DNA of 39,022 bases from DATKMK01 sp035541895. GTDB lineage: Bacteria; Desulfobacterota; Binatia; HRBIN30; JACQVA1. The position numbers were made by a program, and so were the translations under genes. Where the stretch lies: positions 1 through 39,022 of the forward strand of contig DATKMK010000052.1 in the NCBI GenBank assembly GCA_035541895.1. The letters run 5' to 3'. The notes under the pieces are model-generated. The model was given only the letters and a program-made list of their open reading frames with translations. It had not been told where the DNA came from and ran no database searches. This document shows, piece after piece, positions 24,293-32,536 of this stretch. The first letter of the stretch is position 1. Every line of letters begins with the position of its first letter.

Positions 24293-25744
24293 CTAGGCGC
24301 GCGTGCCGCCGACGGTGATGCCGTCGATGCGGATCGTCGGCAGGCCGACGCCCACCGGCACCGATTGGCCGTCTTTGCCGCAGGTGCCGATGCCCTCATC
24401 AAGCGCCAGATCGTTGCCCACCATGCTGACCCGCTTCAATGCTTCGGGGCCGCTGCCGATCAGCGTCGCGCCCTTCACCGGTTGGGTGATCCGACCGCCT
24501 TCGATCAAATACGCTTCAGTGGCCGAGAACACGAACTTGCCGCTGGTGATGTCGACCTGACCGCCGCCGAAGTGCGCCGCGTACAAACCGCGATCGACCG
24601 ATCGAATGATCTCGTCACGAGTCGAATCACCCGCCAGCATGAACGTGTTGGTCATGCGGGGCATCGGTATGTGTGCGAAACTTTCGCGCCGCCCGTTGCC
24701 GGTCAGCGGCATCTTCATCAAGCGCGCGTTCATGCGATCCTGGAGATAGCCGCGCAGGATACCCTTTTCGATCAGCATCGTGCGGCCGGTTGGCGTACCT
24801 TCGTCGTCAATGTTGAGCGAACCGCGACGGTTCGCGATGGTGCCGTCGTCGACGACGGTGCAGAGCGGCGAGGCGACTTGCTCGCCGATCCGGCCGGCGA
24901 AGGCCGAGGTCTGCTTGCGATTGAAGTCGCCCTCGAGGCCGTGGCCGACCGCTTCGTGCAGCAGCACGCCGGGCCAACCGGGACCGAGGACGACGGTCAG
25001 CGAACCGGCCGGGGCGTCGACCGCGCGCAGATTGCGCAACGCCTGCTCGGCCGCCGCGCGCGCAAAGCGCAGACCCCGATCCTCTTCGGTCAGGAAGTCG
25101 AACTCGACACGACCGCCGCCGCCGTAGGTCCCGTGCTGGCGCAACGACCCTTCCTCGGCAATGCAAGTGACGTTGAGCCGGATGAGCGGTTGCACATCAC
25201 CGACGACGAAGCCGGTGGAGCCCGCGACCAGCACGAGTTTGTGCTCGACGCCGAGCGTGGCCAGGACGTTCTTGATGCGGGTGTCGTAGCGGCGCGCGAC
25301 GATGTCGATGCGGTTGAGCAGCGCGATTTTGTCGGCGAGCGGGACGTCGAGCGGGGGCTGTGCGAGGTGATAGAGGTCGTGTGCGGGTGCGTGGCCGCGA
25401 ATCGTGACGGCGCGCGAGGTCTCACCGCGGTGCGCGATCGCCTGTGCCGTGCGCGTTGCGAGTTGCAGATTTTCGACGGTGATGTCGTCCGAATGTGCGT
25501 AGCCGGTTTTGTCGCCGGCTACCACACGCACTCCGACGCCTTGCGAGACGTTCTTGTTGGCCTTCTTGACGATGCCATCTTCGAGGCTGAAGCTTTCGAC
25601 GGTCCGGAATTCGAAGTAGAGGTCGGCGTAGTCGGCCTTGCGCGCGACCGCGTTGCCGACGATTTGTTCGAGCAACGGTTCGCTCAGGCCGAAGCGATCG
25701 ATGAAAAACTGCTCCACCGCGGCCACCGGTTGGGTCTCGCTCAT
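24293..25744 (-). CDS. tldD: Metalloprotease TldD
   Basis: A 483-residue catalytic subunit of the TldD/E protease. The zinc motif HEAVGH (His263, Glu264, His268; 24941-24958) is intact, and the downstream LEGDFNRKQTSAFAG and C-terminal GTCGKDGQSVPVGVG blocks are typical of TldD. The third zinc ligand, a C-terminal Cys, fits GTCGKDGQ. The start at 25744 (MSETQPVAAVEQFF) follows an AAGGA ribosome site (25752-25756). It is the first gene of the minus-strand unit tldD-pmbA-rlpA-CPBP and is divergent from a small unknown gene. The natural substrate is unknown; no RiPP biosynthesis genes are visible nearby. Confidence 0.95.
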   Translation of the reverse strand: MSETQPVAAVEQFFIDRFGLSEPLLEQIVGNAVARKADYADLYFEFRTVESFSLEDGIVKKANKNVSQGVGVRVVAGDKTGYAHSDDITVENLQLATRTAQAIAHRGETSRAVTIRGHAPAHDLYHLAQPPLDVPLADKIALLNRIDIVARRYDTRIKNVLATLGVEHKLVLVAGSTGFVVGDVQPLIRLNVTCIAEEGSLRQHGTYGGGGRVEFDFLTEEDRGLRFARAAAEQALRNLRAVDAPAGSLTVVLGPGWPGVLLHEAVGHGLEGDFNRKQTSAFAGRIGEQVASPLCTVVDDGTIANRRGSLNIDDEGTPTGRTMLIEKGILRGYLQDRMNARLMKMPLTGNGRRESFAHIPMPRMTNTFMLAGDSTRDEIIRSVDRGLYAAHFGGGQVDITSGKFVFSATEAYLIEGGRITQPVKGATLIGSGPEALKRVSMVGNDLALDEGIGTCGKDGQSVPVGVGLPTIRIDGITVGGTRA

Positions 25745-25839
25745 CGAGAAGTCCTTGCGTTCACGTTCGCAACCTGGATAGCATGTTCGTGCTGGGGGAG
25801 CGAGTCGGTCGTGCAGCAGCAAATCCAACGGAGCGCATC

Positions 25840-26145
25840 GTGAGCCGACGGGGCTTGGGCGAGGCGCACGACACGTCGTTGCGCCAGTACGTCGGGCAGC
25901 GCATCAATCTGTTTCGCGCCATGCACCTGTCCGCAACCTTCCTCGATGAGGAGCGAACGGTCTTGGCGTTGCGCGAGGGCGAGTATGCGTTGACGGCGCG
26001 CGTGATCTTCGACGTCGCGTTCGGATACTTCTACGTCGGCGATTGTCGTTGGTATCGCAGCGATCTGACGCGGGCAGCCGACGACGATCTGCCCGACGGC
26101 GTGCGCCAAACCTTACTACGCCGGTTTTTGCAACTGCTCGGCTGA
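25840..26145 (+). CDS. Small hypothetical protein, divergent from tldD
   Basis: A 101-residue soluble protein I do not recognise. The GTG at 25840 has GGAG 6 nt upstream (25830-25833); an ATG at 25783 is in frame but lacks a ribosome site. The sequence has no signal peptide or membrane segment. It contains a compact alternating region (FRAMHLSATFLDEERTVLAL, then ARVIFDVAFGYFYVGDCRWY) and a C-terminal amphipathic helix DGVRQTLLRRFLQLLG. No antisense gene competes for the region, and amino-acid composition is balanced, unlike the His/Arg-rich shadow frames. It lies 62 nt upstream of the DHH phosphoesterase and may be its partner in a two-gene unit. Confidence 0.6.
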   Translation: MSRRGLGEAHDTSLRQYVGQRINLFRAMHLSATFLDEERTVLALREGEYALTARVIFDVAFGYFYVGDCRWYRSDLTRAADDDLPDGVRQTLLRRFLQLLG

Positions 26146-26207
26146 GGTCTTCGTCGTCGCACAAGCCGTTGCGCCGCCGCACGGCGCCGGACTATAAGAC
26201 CGTTGCG

Positions 26208-27236
26208 ATGGGGAACAGCTCGGTCAAAGGACCGCTCGGCGCCCTCCTCGAAGTTGTCAACCGGCCCGGGCCGCTGGTGATTCTGCCCCACGACAACCCG
26301 GACCCCGATGCGCTCGCCAGCGCGGCGACCCTGCAGTATCTGGTGCGGCAGCGACTCGCGAAGGACAGCGTGATCGCGCTCGGCGGCATCGTCGGTCGCG
26401 CCGAGAACCGCGCGATGCTGAAGTATCTCAACATCGGCCTGGTGCCGGTGACCGACGTGGCGTTCACCACCGACGCATTGGTCGCGTTGGTCGATACGCA
26501 GCCCGGTCGGATCAACAATTCGTTGCCGGACGACTTCATGCCGACGGTGGTGATCGATCACCATCCCGCGTACGGCGACACGCACGGGATTCCGTTCTGT
26601 GATTTGCGCGACGAGTACGGTGCGACCTCGACGATTCTCACCGAGTACCTGCAGGATTCGCATTTCGTCGTCGAGACCAAGATTGCCACCGCGCTGTTCT
26701 ACGGCATCGCCGCGGAAACTCAGGACCTCGGCCGCGAAGCGACGCAGGCCGATATCCGAGCGAGTCAGTTTCTCTATCCCCACACCAACAAGCGCCGGCT
26801 GGCCAAGATTGAGAACGCCCGCGTCCCGCGCGAGTACTTTCGCGGCTTCCGCGACGCGATCGAGCAAGCCGCGATTTACGACAAGGTGGTGATTACGTCG
26901 ATCGGCGAAGTGCGCTACCCCGACATGGTTGCGGAGGTCGCCGACTTTCTGCTCCGTCTCGATCAAGCCGAATGGACCGCCGCGATGGGCTACTATCGAG
27001 GCGCCCTGTACGTGTCACTGCGGACGACCAATCGCGACGTGAACGCCGGCGAGTTGCTGCAAAAGGTGCTCGGGAGCCACCACGCCGGAGGCCACGACCA
27101 AATCGCCGGCGGACGGTTGCAGATCGAAGGCGACGGCGGCGACTGGCGGCGCGCAGCGCGCGCAGTTCGCGACCGTCTGCTGCAAGAACTCGGCATCCAG
27201 CCGTGCGCGGCCACCGATCTCGTGAACCGCGAGTGA
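26208..27236 (+). CDS. DHH/DHHA1 phosphoesterase, NrnA/RecJ-like family
   Basis: A 342-residue phosphoesterase. It has the DHH-family motifs HDNPDPDALASA (motif I), VDTQPG (motif II), VIDHHP (motif III, the name-giving DHH) and a C-terminal DHHA1 substrate-binding GSHHAGGHDQIAGGRL. Size and layout fit the NrnA/GdpP-type oligoribonuclease and pAp-phosphatase branch; DHH enzymes of this size cleave short RNA, pAp or linear dinucleotides using two Mn2+ ions. The ATG at 26208 is chosen because the upstream open frame (from 26043) encodes an Arg/Ser-rich tail overlapping the previous gene. Exact substrate is undecided among nanoRNA, pAp and pGpG. Confidence 0.88.
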   Translation: MGNSSVKGPLGALLEVVNRPGPLVILPHDNPDPDALASAATLQYLVRQRLAKDSVIALGGIVGRAENRAMLKYLNIGLVPVTDVAFTTDALVALVDTQPGRINNSLPDDFMPTVVIDHHPAYGDTHGIPFCDLRDEYGATSTILTEYLQDSHFVVETKIATALFYGIAAETQDLGREATQADIRASQFLYPHTNKRRLAKIENARVPREYFRGFRDAIEQAAIYDKVVITSIGEVRYPDMVAEVADFLLRLDQAEWTAAMGYYRGALYVSLRTTNRDVNAGELLQKVLGSHHAGGHDQIAGGRLQIEGDGGDWRRAARAVRDRLLQELGIQPCAATDLVNRE

Positions 27237-27240
27237 ACGA

Positions 27241-27723
27241 TCAACGTGGTTGGTAGCCCGGCAGCACCGTCGCCAGGGGAATCCCGGTGAAGGTGCAGTA
27301 ACGATCGAGGCCCGCTGCCCCGAGCTCGCACGCGAGTTCCAACACCAAGGCATCGTCGCTCGTCCCGGCAACCGGCACGAAGTCCGGGATCGCGTCGAGC
27401 GGCTCCAGCCAATAGTAGAGCGCCGCCGCCAAGAGACATACCGTGTGGTAGGGAATTTGCGCACACCGGCCTGATGCATGATCGGCCAGCAATCGGAGCG
27501 CGACAGTGAGCTGGCGATAGAAGAGCGGATGGCGTCCCCGCTCGCTGCCGGTCTTCTCGCGGACATCCGCGGCGCGCGCGACCAACGAGTCCACGTCTGC
27601 GGGTGCAATGCGGGAGGCATGATCGAGCAGGTAGGCTCGAACGTCGTTGGGCTGCAACAACGGTTCGGAGCGTTTTGGCGATCGCGCGCGACCGCTAGCC
27701 GAGCGAGTCCGTGTCCGTGGCAT
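27241..27723 (-). CDS. DUF1232 (YkvA-like) protein
   Basis: A 160-residue protein whose C-terminal half carries the DUF1232 signature: AALYYWLEPLDAIPDFVPV followed by AGTSDDALVLELACELG, a short hydrophobic hairpin with the invariant P-x-D-x-I-P-D-F. The N-terminus is Arg/Ser-rich and may be non-native; a shorter start is possible. The family is common and usually membrane-associated, and its function is not established. It converges with the DHH gene (4 nt between stops) and is divergent from the long Thr/Pro-rich exported protein. Confidence 0.8.
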   Translation of the reverse strand: MPRTRTRSASGRARSPKRSEPLLQPNDVRAYLLDHASRIAPADVDSLVARAADVREKTGSERGRHPLFYRQLTVALRLLADHASGRCAQIPYHTVCLLAAALYYWLEPLDAIPDFVPVAGTSDDALVLELACELGAAGLDRYCTFTGIPLATVLPGYQPR

Positions 27724-27952
27724 GCCCGAAGCAGACTATGATCTCGACCTGCGTGTCAAGGACGACCAGACCATCGACACGATTTGTCACCTTGTCGCCG
27801 CGTTGTGTCGCCGCGTTGCGGACATGCCGATGCGGGTTTCGTCGGGCGATCTCGACTTGCTTCACTCACAGGCTCTGCACCTCGGCATGGTGGTTGCGTC
27901 ACGATGGCTCAGAATGCGCTGGATTCATTCCGCAGCCCATCAGCCGGTCCGA

Positions 27953-30424
27953 ATGCACGTCAGTACGATCCTCGGAATCGTTCTGACTGGGGTAGTGCTT
28001 TCGGCGCCGGCGCTCGCCCTCGCGGCCACCACGGCAACCCCGACTCGTACCAAGACCCCGACGAACACGAAGCCACCGACGGCGACGCGAACGTCAACGC
28101 GGACGCCGACCTCAACGCGCACACCAACGGCGACGAGGACGACGACATCGACGAGAACGGCAACGATCACCAAGTCGCCGACACGCACAGCAACCAGCAC
28201 GGTGACACGCACCGCAGTTCCCACCGCCACCGCTACGCAGACCGGCACGTCAACCGCCACGGCAACCGTGACGCGAACGCCAAGTGCAACCGTGACCTCG
28301 ACCGTGACCTCGACTGCCACCGCAACGGTGACCGACACGGCGACACAAACGGCAACCGCAACCGACACGGCCACCGCGACGCAGACAGCGACGCCGACCG
28401 ATACCAGCACCGTCACCGCAACCCCAACGGCGACAGGGACGCCGACTCCGCAATCGTGTCCGGTTGACGGCGCCGTGCTTGTGATTCAGGTCGATAATGA
28501 AACCGGCGCGCCGCAAACGGTCACGGTCTCGGGTACTGCGCTGGTCCCGTCTTGCGCCGGTGGTGCCGCGTCGTATTCGACGAGCGCGACCTGCGGAGTC
28601 GGTCTGACCGACTGCGTTACGCTCACCGGTTTGGCGTCGGGACTCTGGACACACCACGTGGTCTCGGGCGTGCAACAGCAGGCCACCAAGAGCATCCTCA
28701 TCAGCGGAGATCCCAATGGTGTCCCCAACGCAGTATCGTGGATGCTGTTCAACACCGTTTTGACGGTGGACCGCACGGACGACGTTACGTCCGACCCCGC
28801 GCCGCAATGTCCCAGCGCGCCGGGTACGCAAACCTGCACGCTGCGCAAGGCGATGGCCGCCGGCGCCCGGGTCAGCGGGCCGCTGCTGGTCCAATTCGAT
28901 GGCACAGTGTTCCCCGCAGGCACGCCGACGACCCTTCAACTGACACAAGCCGGCAGCTTGCCGATCGCTGGATTGCAGATGACGATCGACGGAACCGACC
29001 TCAATGGTGATCCAACGTTCCGCGGTGATCCCTACAATCGCATCGTGCTGCTGCCGAGTTCCGGATCGACCTTCGTATTCTCGAATCAATCGGCGCGGGT
29101 GGCGGGGCTATTCCTCCAGCGCCCGACGCTGGCGAACGGCGCCACGCCGGGCGACATACTGCGCTTCGACGGGACGGTTGGTGTGAGCAGCAACAACCTG
29201 GTCCTCAATTGCAAGGTCACCGGCGGCGGAGAAAGCCTGACGGTGAAGTCCGCCGCACACGACTGCATCGAAGGCTTCGGCGGTGCCGGTGCCGACTGGG
29301 ACCACGCCAATCGCGTGATCAACACGGAGATTGCCGCGTGCCCGGATAAGGCGGCCAAGGTGACGACCCTGGCTCATTTGGTGGTGCAGGACAGTTGGAT
29401 CCACCACAACATCGGTGGCGGGTTGCAAGCAACGTTCAGCGGCAACGTCGAAGCCGATCGAAACCTGATCGAGTTCAACGGCTACAACGCCGGGGCGCAA
29501 GTGTTCTACGAAGCCAACGGGCTCGCGGCCAATGGCGCCAATCAGACGCTGTCGCCGACCACGCCGACGACACCGTCGGTGTTGCAGACGAACGGCAACG
29601 TCATTCGCAACAACAGCTCGCGCGGTATCTCGGCACAAGAACTCTCCATCGCGATCGTCACCAACGATTTCTCCTGCGGTGCCTTCAACAGTGGCACCTC
29701 AGGCCAAAACGGCATTGCGATCATCAACAGCACGACGGACACCGCCTCCGGAGTCGTGCGTGGAACCACCGTGGCGTACAACGGTCGGAACGGGGCGACC
29801 GTGGCCAGCCAGTCGACGATTGATCTTGGCCAAGGCGGCGCGGATGCCGGCAACAATGCTTTCACACAAAACGCGACGAATCCGATCCTCGGCGGCCATA
29901 ACGTGGACGATTCGAGCACACAGACCAACATTCCCGCCGCCGGCAATCAGTGGCAGCGCTGTTACGCGACCCCGTCAAACCCAGCGGCAATTTGCGACGG
30001 CAATCTCGCGCCTGATTTCAGCGGTTCGGTCGTTGCCAGCACCCCGCAACCGCATCGCGGCGACGCACTCAGCGTTCCGCTGGCGATACAAAATTTCACT
30101 CCGACCAAGGCGAAGGCTGCCGACGTGGTGCGCATCGTCGGCTACGGATTCAACGCGATCGACGCATATCCGGCCGGCGGCGACTGCATCCAGACGCCAC
30201 CGCTGAGCAACACCTGTAATCCCGTGCTCGGCAATTGCGTGCAGTACGAAGCGTCTCCCGGACAATGGGTCGATCTGTCGGTGATCTCCGTGACGCCGAC
30301 GCAGATCGTCGCGCAGTTGCCGCCGACGTTCACCTGCGCGCACCCGACCGCCGTTCGCGTGCAACGCGTAGACTTCACCGGCGCCCTGGTCACCGCCACC
30401 GGCACGTTCTGCACCAACTCCTGA
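27953..30424 (+). CDS. Exported Thr/Pro-rich beta-helix protein
   Basis: An 823-residue protein. The start at 27953 is chosen because it opens a signal peptide (MHVSTILGIVLTGVVLSAPALALA, cut after ALA); the frame is open upstream to 27647. Residues ~25-167 are an extremely low-complexity Thr/Ala/Pro/Arg linker (TPTRTKTPT, TATATVTDTAT), probably an extended or O-glycosylated stalk. The ~650-residue C-terminal part has a short beta domain from SCPVDGAVLVIQVDN, a CTLRKAMAAG block opening a right-handed parallel beta-helix (about residues 280-650, with repeated VIRNNSSRGI-type coils), and a final IPT/TIG-like beta-sandwich (DVVRIVGYGFNA ... VTPTQIVAQLPP). Unlike the exported pair at 10058-14147 it has no EF-hand module. 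Probably surface-displayed; ligand unknown. Confidence 0.8.
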   Translation: MHVSTILGIVLTGVVLSAPALALAATTATPTRTKTPTNTKPPTATRTSTRTPTSTRTPTATRTTTSTRTATITKSPTRTATSTVTRTAVPTATATQTGTSTATATVTRTPSATVTSTVTSTATATVTDTATQTATATDTATATQTATPTDTSTVTATPTATGTPTPQSCPVDGAVLVIQVDNETGAPQTVTVSGTALVPSCAGGAASYSTSATCGVGLTDCVTLTGLASGLWTHHVVSGVQQQATKSILISGDPNGVPNAVSWMLFNTVLTVDRTDDVTSDPAPQCPSAPGTQTCTLRKAMAAGARVSGPLLVQFDGTVFPAGTPTTLQLTQAGSLPIAGLQMTIDGTDLNGDPTFRGDPYNRIVLLPSSGSTFVFSNQSARVAGLFLQRPTLANGATPGDILRFDGTVGVSSNNLVLNCKVTGGGESLTVKSAAHDCIEGFGGAGADWDHANRVINTEIAACPDKAAKVTTLAHLVVQDSWIHHNIGGGLQATFSGNVEADRNLIEFNGYNAGAQVFYEANGLAANGANQTLSPTTPTTPSVLQTNGNVIRNNSSRGISAQELSIAIVTNDFSCGAFNSGTSGQNGIAIINSTTDTASGVVRGTTVAYNGRNGATVASQSTIDLGQGGADAGNNAFTQNATNPILGGHNVDDSSTQTNIPAAGNQWQRCYATPSNPAAICDGNLAPDFSGSVVASTPQPHRGDALSVPLAIQNFTPTKAKAADVVRIVGYGFNAIDAYPAGGDCIQTPPLSNTCNPVLGNCVQYEASPGQWVDLSVISVTPTQIVAQLPPTFTCAHPTAVRVQRVDFTGALVTATGTFCTNS
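28015..28455 (+). repeat. Imperfect ACC/ACG-rich tandem repeat encoding the Thr/Pro stalk
   Basis: About 440 bp of degenerate short repeats (units such as CCGACG, ACCGCAACC, ACGGCGACA) encode the T-x-T-P/T-A-T linker. Third-position variation keeps the protein repetitive while the DNA repeats are imperfect. Such tracts can vary in length between strains. Confidence 0.75.
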
Positions 30425-30474
30425 CCGTCGGCTCGTTCGCTCCCGCGTGTTGTCATTCGGTTCCGAGGACGCTA

Positions 30475-31557
30475 GTGGATTCGGCCGTGCGACGCGACAG
30501 CACGACCGTGACATCTCCCGCGCAGCTCGGATACCGGATGCCGGCGGAGTTCGAGCCGCACGCGGCCACCTGGATCGCCTGGCCGCACCACGGTGCCGAT
30601 TGGCCCGGCAAGATCGCCGCGATCCACTTCGTCTATGTTGAGATCACCCGTGCGTTGGCGCGCAGCGAGACCGTTCGCGTCATCGTGCAAAGCCCGGCTG
30701 CCCGCACTCGCGTGCGCCGGCTGCTTTCTAAGGCGCATGTTCCGCTCGCGCGCGTCGAGTTCTTCGTGGTCCGCACCAATCGCGGTTGGACGCGAGACTT
30801 CGGCCCGATCTTCGTCACCAGCCACGGCGGCGTGGCGATCACCGATTGGCGCTTCAACGGCTGGGCCAAGTATCCGAACCACCGCCTCGACGCCGCCGCC
30901 ACGGCGACGCTTGCCACGCGCTTGCGCATGCGCCGGTTCGTTCCGACGAAGGACGGTCGGCGCGTCGTGCTCGAAGGCGGCAGCATCGATGTCAATGGCC
31001 GCGGCTCGCTGCTGACAACCGAGGAGTGCTTGCTGTCGCCGGTTCAAGCGCGCAATCCGAATCTGTCGCGGGCAGACATCGAGCGAGCGTTTCAGGACTA
31101 TCTCGGCGTCACCAATGTGCTGTGGCTGGGGCGCGGGATCGCCGGCGACGACACGCACGGCCACGTCGATGACCTGACTCGCTTCGTGAATCCGAGGACG
31201 GTGGTCACCGTGGTCGAACCGAACCCGCGCGACGAGAATCACGCGCCGCTCGCCGAGAATCTCCGTCGCCTCAAACGGATGCGCGATCAAGACGGCCGGC
31301 CGTTTACGATCGTCGAGTTGCCGATGCCCGAGCCGATTCGATACGAATCGCTGCGAGTGCCCGCCAGCTACGCCAACTTCTACATCGCCAACAAATCGGT
31401 GTTGATGCCGACATTCAACGACCCGCACGATCGTATCGCGCTCGATACGCTGGCGCAGCTCTTTCCGACACGCGAGATCATCGGCATCCACGCCGTCGAC
31501 CTGGTCTGGGGCTTGGGCACGCTGCACTGCCTGACGCAGCAACAACCGAAGGGGTGA
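30475..31557 (+). CDS. aguA: Agmatine deiminase family protein
   Basis: A 360-residue guanidino-group-modifying enzyme (PPAD family) converting agmatine to N-carbamoylputrescine and ammonia, a step from arginine to putrescine. Start at GTG 30475 has CGAGGA 5 nt upstream. The N-terminus shows MPAEFEPHAATWIAWPHH, then NRGWTRDFGPIF, GGSIDVNGRGSLLTTEECLL, and the active-site block DDTHGHVDDLTRF (His228/His230). The nucleophilic Cys352 is in GTLHCLTQQQP. All these match agmatine deiminase rather than peptidyl-arginine deiminase. No putrescine-pathway partner (carbamoylputrescine amidase) is adjacent. The gap from the previous gene is 50 nt; the stop is 4 nt from the convergent GST gene. Confidence 0.93.
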   Translation: MDSAVRRDSTTVTSPAQLGYRMPAEFEPHAATWIAWPHHGADWPGKIAAIHFVYVEITRALARSETVRVIVQSPAARTRVRRLLSKAHVPLARVEFFVVRTNRGWTRDFGPIFVTSHGGVAITDWRFNGWAKYPNHRLDAAATATLATRLRMRRFVPTKDGRRVVLEGGSIDVNGRGSLLTTEECLLSPVQARNPNLSRADIERAFQDYLGVTNVLWLGRGIAGDDTHGHVDDLTRFVNPRTVVTVVEPNPRDENHAPLAENLRRLKRMRDQDGRPFTIVELPMPEPIRYESLRVPASYANFYIANKSVLMPTFNDPHDRIALDTLAQLFPTREIIGIHAVDLVWGLGTLHCLTQQQPKG

Positions 31558-31561
31558 ACGG

Positions 31562-32476
31562 CTACGCCCGTTCCACCCGGAACCCGATGCGCGGAAAGTG
31601 CACGACCACTTCGCCGATCTCGGGTGCGCTGCGTCGGAGGGCAATCGCGTGAACCGATGACGCGACGACGGTGCCGAGAACGGGATCAAAACCGTAGTCG
31701 TCGGGAGTCACCGAAACGCGGTCGCCCGGCTTGAGGCCGCTTGGATCGTTGGCATCGACGGCCTCCTTCGTCGTGCTCGTGCTGTCGCGAGCGATGCGCA
31801 GCGCATCGGCGGCGTCGAGGTCGGTGCGCCGGCCGTGGCCCATGTCCTTGATGCGCTCCGACCATGCGATCAACTTCGGAAACTCATCGAATACGGCTGC
31901 TGCCGGCGGGACGTTTCGTAGAAACCACACCGGGTGGTAGCACGCAGCGTCGGCGAGGCTGAATCGATTGCCGAGCAAATAGGTGCGACCGTCGGCGAGC
32001 AGCACATCGAGCCACTGGGCGAAGCCGCGGCACTGCTCCTTCGCATACGGTGCGAGTTTCGGAATGTCCGCGAAGTTGCGCCCGGGCATCAACTTGCTTC
32101 GATCGTCAATGAACGCCTGGGGGATGCTGTCGCCGATCAGCGCGAAGAGCACCGGGATCGTCGAGAAGAAGAACAAGCGATCGGCCCACATGCCGATGGC
32201 GTGGCAAGCGCCCTCGCTTCTATCGGGATAGATCGTGGGCTCCGGGTGCACGCGTTCGATCGTGCGCGCGATCAGTTGGGTGTCGCAGTAGATGTCGGCG
32301 CCGATCTGCAGCACCGGAATCTTGCGGTAGCCGCCGGTGAGGGGAATGAGTTGCGGCTTCGGCATGATCGTCGGCTGATCGACGGCGTGCCAGGCGAGCT
32401 GCTTGTGCGCCAAGATCTTGCGAATCTTCTCCGAAAACGGCGAGGTATCGTATTGGTGGAGAATCAAGTCGGCCAT
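31562..32476 (-). CDS. Glutathione S-transferase family protein with C-terminal beta-barrel extension
   Basis: A 304-residue protein. The N-terminal thioredoxin-fold GST domain (about 1-80) carries YDTSPFSEKIRK, with Ser where thiol GSTs have Cys, a cis-Pro in KIPVLQIG and the glutathione-binding DTQLIARTIE (Asp replacing the usual Glu-Ser). An alpha-helical GST C-domain follows (about 90-215, with LADGRTYLLGNRFSLADAAC). The last ~65 residues (PGDRVSVTPDDYGFDP ... GEVVVHFPRIGF) form an extra small beta-barrel, SH3- or KOW-like. A ribosome site GGAGGC lies 5 nt upstream of the ATG. The role is probably conjugation or thiol handling of hydrophobic substrates; the extension is unusual for GSTs. 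It is convergent with agmatine deiminase. Confidence 0.85.
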   Translation of the reverse strand: MADLILHQYDTSPFSEKIRKILAHKQLAWHAVDQPTIMPKPQLIPLTGGYRKIPVLQIGADIYCDTQLIARTIERVHPEPTIYPDRSEGACHAIGMWADRLFFFSTIPVLFALIGDSIPQAFIDDRSKLMPGRNFADIPKLAPYAKEQCRGFAQWLDVLLADGRTYLLGNRFSLADAACYHPVWFLRNVPPAAAVFDEFPKLIAWSERIKDMGHGRRTDLDAADALRIARDSTSTTKEAVDANDPSGLKPGDRVSVTPDDYGFDPVLGTVVASSVHAIALRRSAPEIGEVVVHFPRIGFRVERA

Positions 32477-32536
32477 CGGCTGCCTCCAGATTGCGCCATG
32501 AAGTCACCGGCTCATTGAGGCATTGGCCGACCTGAG

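Noticed and set aside
23534..25843. A 769-codon plus-strand open frame across pmbA and tldD
   Set aside because: It is antisense to two well-supported protease genes containing intact motifs; composition is that of a shadow frame.
28015..28455. CRISPR-like array
   Set aside because: The repeats are short, degenerate and in frame with a Thr/Pro-rich protein; there are no constant repeats with unique spacers.
30472..31689. A 405-codon minus-strand open frame over agmatine deiminase
   Set aside because: It is antisense to a gene with all PPAD catalytic motifs.
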